From: Nitrosomonas eutropha
GTDB taxonomy: Bacteria; Pseudomonadota; Gammaproteobacteria; Burkholderiales; Nitrosomonadaceae
Length of the DNA stretch: 64,000 bases
Direction of reading: 5' to 3'
Assembly: GCF_900116685.1 (NCBI RefSeq)
Contig: NZ_FPBL01000001.1
Location: 62,001 to 126,000 of the forward strand
The stretch's first letter is position 1. Each line of letters opens with the position of its first letter. The notes below the pieces were generated by a model. That model was not told where the DNA came from. It saw only the letters and a program-made list of their open reading frames with translations, and made no database searches. Of this stretch, positions 61,892-64,000 are shown one piece after another. Made by a program: the position numbers and the translations under genes.

Positions 61892-62440
61892 CTACTGTTT
61901 CGCCTCGGACGGATGCTCGTCCTTCTCCTTTTTTTCTTCCACTACCTGCGTCATGTAGGTCTCCACTTCCTCACGGCTAAGCTCCTCGACACGAGCGGCG
62001 AAGGCCGGATAGACCTGGACATGGGTTTGGCCGGCATAAGGCCCGCTGAGCTGAAAAAACTGCCAGCCCTCGCTCTTCAGTGACTCGACAGTGCGCCGGT
62101 AATGGCGCCATCGTTCGCCATAGTGAAAAAACTCCTCCACGGCGGCACTCAGCGCCACCACGAGACTGACGATAAACGTAAGCGTCTTGATTGCGGCCGC
62201 AGCACCATCACCGACGTTCAAGCTGACCAGCGCCGGAACGATTACGCCCCCGATAATAGTCGTGAGGCGCAGAATGTTATGCCACAAGATGGAATTCCAT
62301 GCCCTCTCATCCATCCAGATCACTTGCTCTAGCCACCGTGCCCGGAGAAACTGCTTATTCAGCTCCGGCAACTCCAATACCTCGATGAGCTTGCCCATCT
62401 CCACCCGCATCTGTTCATGGTCTTTCGTTTTTTTCAGCAT
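61892..62440 (-). CDS. DUF4231 / SLATT-like two-helix membrane protein
   Basis: About 182 residues from ATG 62440 (the frame is open further to 62518). A charged N-terminal part leads to two membrane helices (about 57-75 and 83-103), then HYGERWRHYRRTVESLKSEGW and QLSGPY, typical of DUF4231, and a Glu/Lys-rich C-terminal tail. SLATT-type proteins are predicted pore-forming effectors of bacterial conflict systems, but DUF4231 members have no proven role. The gene looks richer in G+C than its neighbours, which suggests recent transfer. No partner sensor gene is visible within the window. Confidence 0.75.
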   Translation of the reverse strand: MLKKTKDHEQMRVEMGKLIEVLELPELNKQFLRARWLEQVIWMDERAWNSILWHNILRLTTIIGGVIVPALVSLNVGDGAAAAIKTLTFIVSLVVALSAAVEEFFHYGERWRHYRRTVESLKSEGWQFFQLSGPYAGQTHVQVYPAFAARVEELSREEVETYMTQVVEEKKEKDEHPSEAKQ

Positions 62441-62505
62441 GGTCGCCCCGCAAGAAAAAAATCGAGCGCATCTGGTGTATAGGAAAAATAAATGCGCTTT
62501 TTCTA

Positions 62506-62564
62506 AGAACCTGTTCAATATCTCACTGAGGTGCGCATTACGGCGTTGAAATTGAACAGGTTCT
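62506..62564. repeat. Inverted repeat with 14-base perfect arms
   Basis: AGAACCTGTTCAAT (62506-62519) and ATTGAACAGGTTCT (62551-62564) flank 31 bases. It has no T-run in either direction, so it is not a classical terminator. It may be the end of, or a whole, small mobile repeat between the DUF4231 gene and the P450. Confidence 0.65.
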
Positions 62565-62696
62565 AAGGATCTTCTGAAAAACTATCTGCGTTACCATCAC
62601 TACGTTAAAAACAATCTCAAAATACTCATTTGCTAGCTGCAAACTGCATTTTTTCGTCTGTTTTCAGATTCTCATTCCCTTTCCCTTTCTACTTCA

Positions 62697-62710
62697 TTGG
62701 TGCACCAATA
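62697..62710. repeat. Perfect 14-base palindrome
   Basis: ATTGGTGCACCAAT lies 20 bases beyond the P450 stop. It could be a protein-binding site or part of the neighbouring repeat. Confidence 0.4.
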
Positions 62711-62729
62711 ATCCATGGCCCATCTATCA

Positions 62730-64000
62730 TCAGAAGCCAATCTTAAAGTGCATGGCAAACCAGTTTTCTTCATCCATTTCAAGCTCACCACGCCGTTTCA
62801 GGGAACCGATTCTGAGCATCGCACGCAGCGATTCCTGCATGGTGATTTCTGAGGCATAGCGGCCCAGACATTTATGCCGCCCGTAGCCGTGTTGTAAATA
62901 AATCAGGCTTTGAGGCGCCTCGCTGGCGCGTTCCTGATTGCACAAGTAAGGCGTTAGCCGTTCATCTCGTGTGACATCAAAGGCCGTTGGATTTGGTACT
63001 ACTTCCGGATCCAGCATGGCTGCGGCATAGGCTACAAACACAACTGTTCCTTTACCGAGGGAGACACCACCAAGTACATCGTTGTCTTGTACGCACATTC
63101 GCAATAAAACCTCACCTTGCGGTTCGAGACGCAAAGCTTCCAGGGCATACTTGCGAAGCCTTTCCAGGCTTTCCGTGTAATCCGACTCATCCGACTCGTC
63201 CGGCTCCACATTGGCCCAATGGCGTGCCTGTTCGAAGCCGGAATCGTTTAATACTTCGTATTTATCCTCCTTCAAGCGAAGCATGGAATCCAGAATACGC
63301 GCCGTTGCTTCCTGGGGATTGACTACCGCACCGACAGCTGTACCAAACACATTCGACCTGATCATTGAATCCGAGAGACGCCGCGCCAGTTCACCTTGCG
63401 GAAGCGGTGCACCGAGCAACCTGGTGAACTCCTTTTCCAGCTTGCCAGTATTTTGTGCCAGTTCAAGCTGCATCCGCAGCAATCTCGTCAGCATGGTGTC
63501 AGGCACCGTTTCACCGTGCTGTAACCTTGCCTTATAGTGCTGAAGCAGTGCGAAAATGTAGGCGCTGAGATATTCGGTCGCGATAATGCCACGCTCACGG
63601 TATTCGGTAAATTTAGGATAAGCCGGATTAATATTATTGAAAATATTACGGAAAGCATCTTTTACCCAGTCAAACAGATCATCCCCGGTCGGCACGATGC
63701 CTTCTTTTATTCTGGTAAAAGTAAAAAATTTCTGCAGATTTTCATCGAGGGCAAAATGATCTCCTCCCCGTAATCCCGGTAATGCTGAGGGCGCTCCTGC
63801 CTCGCAATAGTGGACGCCCAGATAATCGCCAACGATACGCAACGGTACGAATTTGGCGATCGTTGCCACCACATCAATTTCACCTGTGCCTTCGGCTTGT
63901 GCCTGATGTGTCCAGCGTTCAGCTTCCTCGCGAGCCAGGCGGATGAGCGTTTCCTTGTCGCTACGTGATACGGCCCGCCGCAATATTACGTCATCAAGTC
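62730..64000 (-). CDS. Cytochrome P450 with an atypical I-helix (5' end beyond the right edge)
   Basis: The minus-strand frame is open from the right edge (64000) to a TGA at 62730, over 420 codons; the N-terminus lies outside. The haem loop HGYGRHKCLGRYASEITMQE has its Cys codon near 62869, and EALRLEP gives the ExxR of helix K. The I-helix region reads FGTAVGAVVNPQEA and lacks the usual acid-Thr pair needed for oxygen activation. This recalls P450s that rearrange hydroperoxides (allene oxide synthase, fungal Ppo C-terminal domain). The substrate is unknown. Confidence 0.85.
   Translation of the reverse strand, partial: LDDVILRRAVSRSDKETLIRLAREEAERWTHQAQAEGTGEIDVVATIAKFVPLRIVGDYLGVHYCEAGAPSALPGLRGGDHFALDENLQKFFTFTRIKEGIVPTGDDLFDWVKDAFRNIFNNINPAYPKFTEYRERGIIATEYLSAYIFALLQHYKARLQHGETVPDTMLTRLLRMQLELAQNTGKLEKEFTRLLGAPLPQGELARRLSDSMIRSNVFGTAVGAVVNPQEATARILDSMLRLKEDKYEVLNDSGFEQARHWANVEPDESDESDYTESLERLRKYALEALRLEPQGEVLLRMCVQDNDVLGGVSLGKGTVVFVAYAAAMLDPEVVPNPTAFDVTRDERLTPYLCNQERASEAPQSLIYLQHGYGRHKCLGRYASEITMQESLRAMLRIGSLKRRGELEMDEENWFAMHFKIGF

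Overview
The window is a chromosomal stretch of a Betaproteobacterium. My best guess is an ammonia oxidiser of the genus Nitrosomonas, possibly close to N. eutropha; this is inference, because no amo, hao or rRNA gene lies in the window. Supporting signs are the betaproteobacterial gene orders gyrA-serC-(serA)-pheA-hisC-tyrA and gatBAC/mreBCD-mrdA-rodA-rlpA, the autotroph-style block tkt-gap-pgk-pyk-fba, and hopanoid genes. An extra haem-copper oxidase cluster of cbb3 type would also fit.

Layout. 1-4600: murA (runs off the left edge), ridA, recG, rapZ and greB. 4700-12410: a heavy-metal RND efflux operon czcCBA with its own response regulator and sensor kinase. 12900-14555: a DUF484 gene and xerC. 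14600-22644 (minus strand): tyrA, hisC, pheA, serA, serC and gyrA, for aromatic amino acid, histidine and serine synthesis plus gyrase. 22714-25669 (minus): hpnM/mlaC-like, hpnB and hpnH hopanoid genes, then tRNA-Ser(UGA). 26207-33491 (plus): transketolase, GAPDH, phosphoglycerate kinase, pyruvate kinase and class II aldolase, the triose part of glycolysis and the Calvin cycle. 34092-38408: a compact cbb3-type oxidase operon with a CcoS-CcoN fusion, CcoO, a one-haem CcoP, a SCO copper chaperone and an unrecognised six-helix membrane protein. 38517-45319 (minus): the rod-shape operon mreBCD-mrdA-rodA-rlpA. 45482-48798: gatCAB amidotransferase. 48983-52105 (minus): a small lipoprotein, an Hsp20, a remnant of an EAL-domain gene, and mutL. 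52274-55264: rpiA, phoU, ppx. 55268-61657 (minus): a type IV minor pilin operon (pilE, pilY1, pilX, pilW and a broken pilV). 61892-64000 (minus): a DUF4231/SLATT-like membrane protein and a cytochrome P450 that runs off the right edge.

Most of the window is conserved housekeeping. The parts that deserve attention are the unusual cbb3 operon and the decaying pilus end: pilV has lost its prepilin helix, pilX carries two dispersed palindromic repeats in its reading frame, and no pilin-motif gene lies upstream. The accessory pair behind it, DUF4231 plus an atypical P450 flanked by an inverted repeat, is also of interest. I did not find a CRISPR array, a complete insertion sequence, a prophage or an integron.
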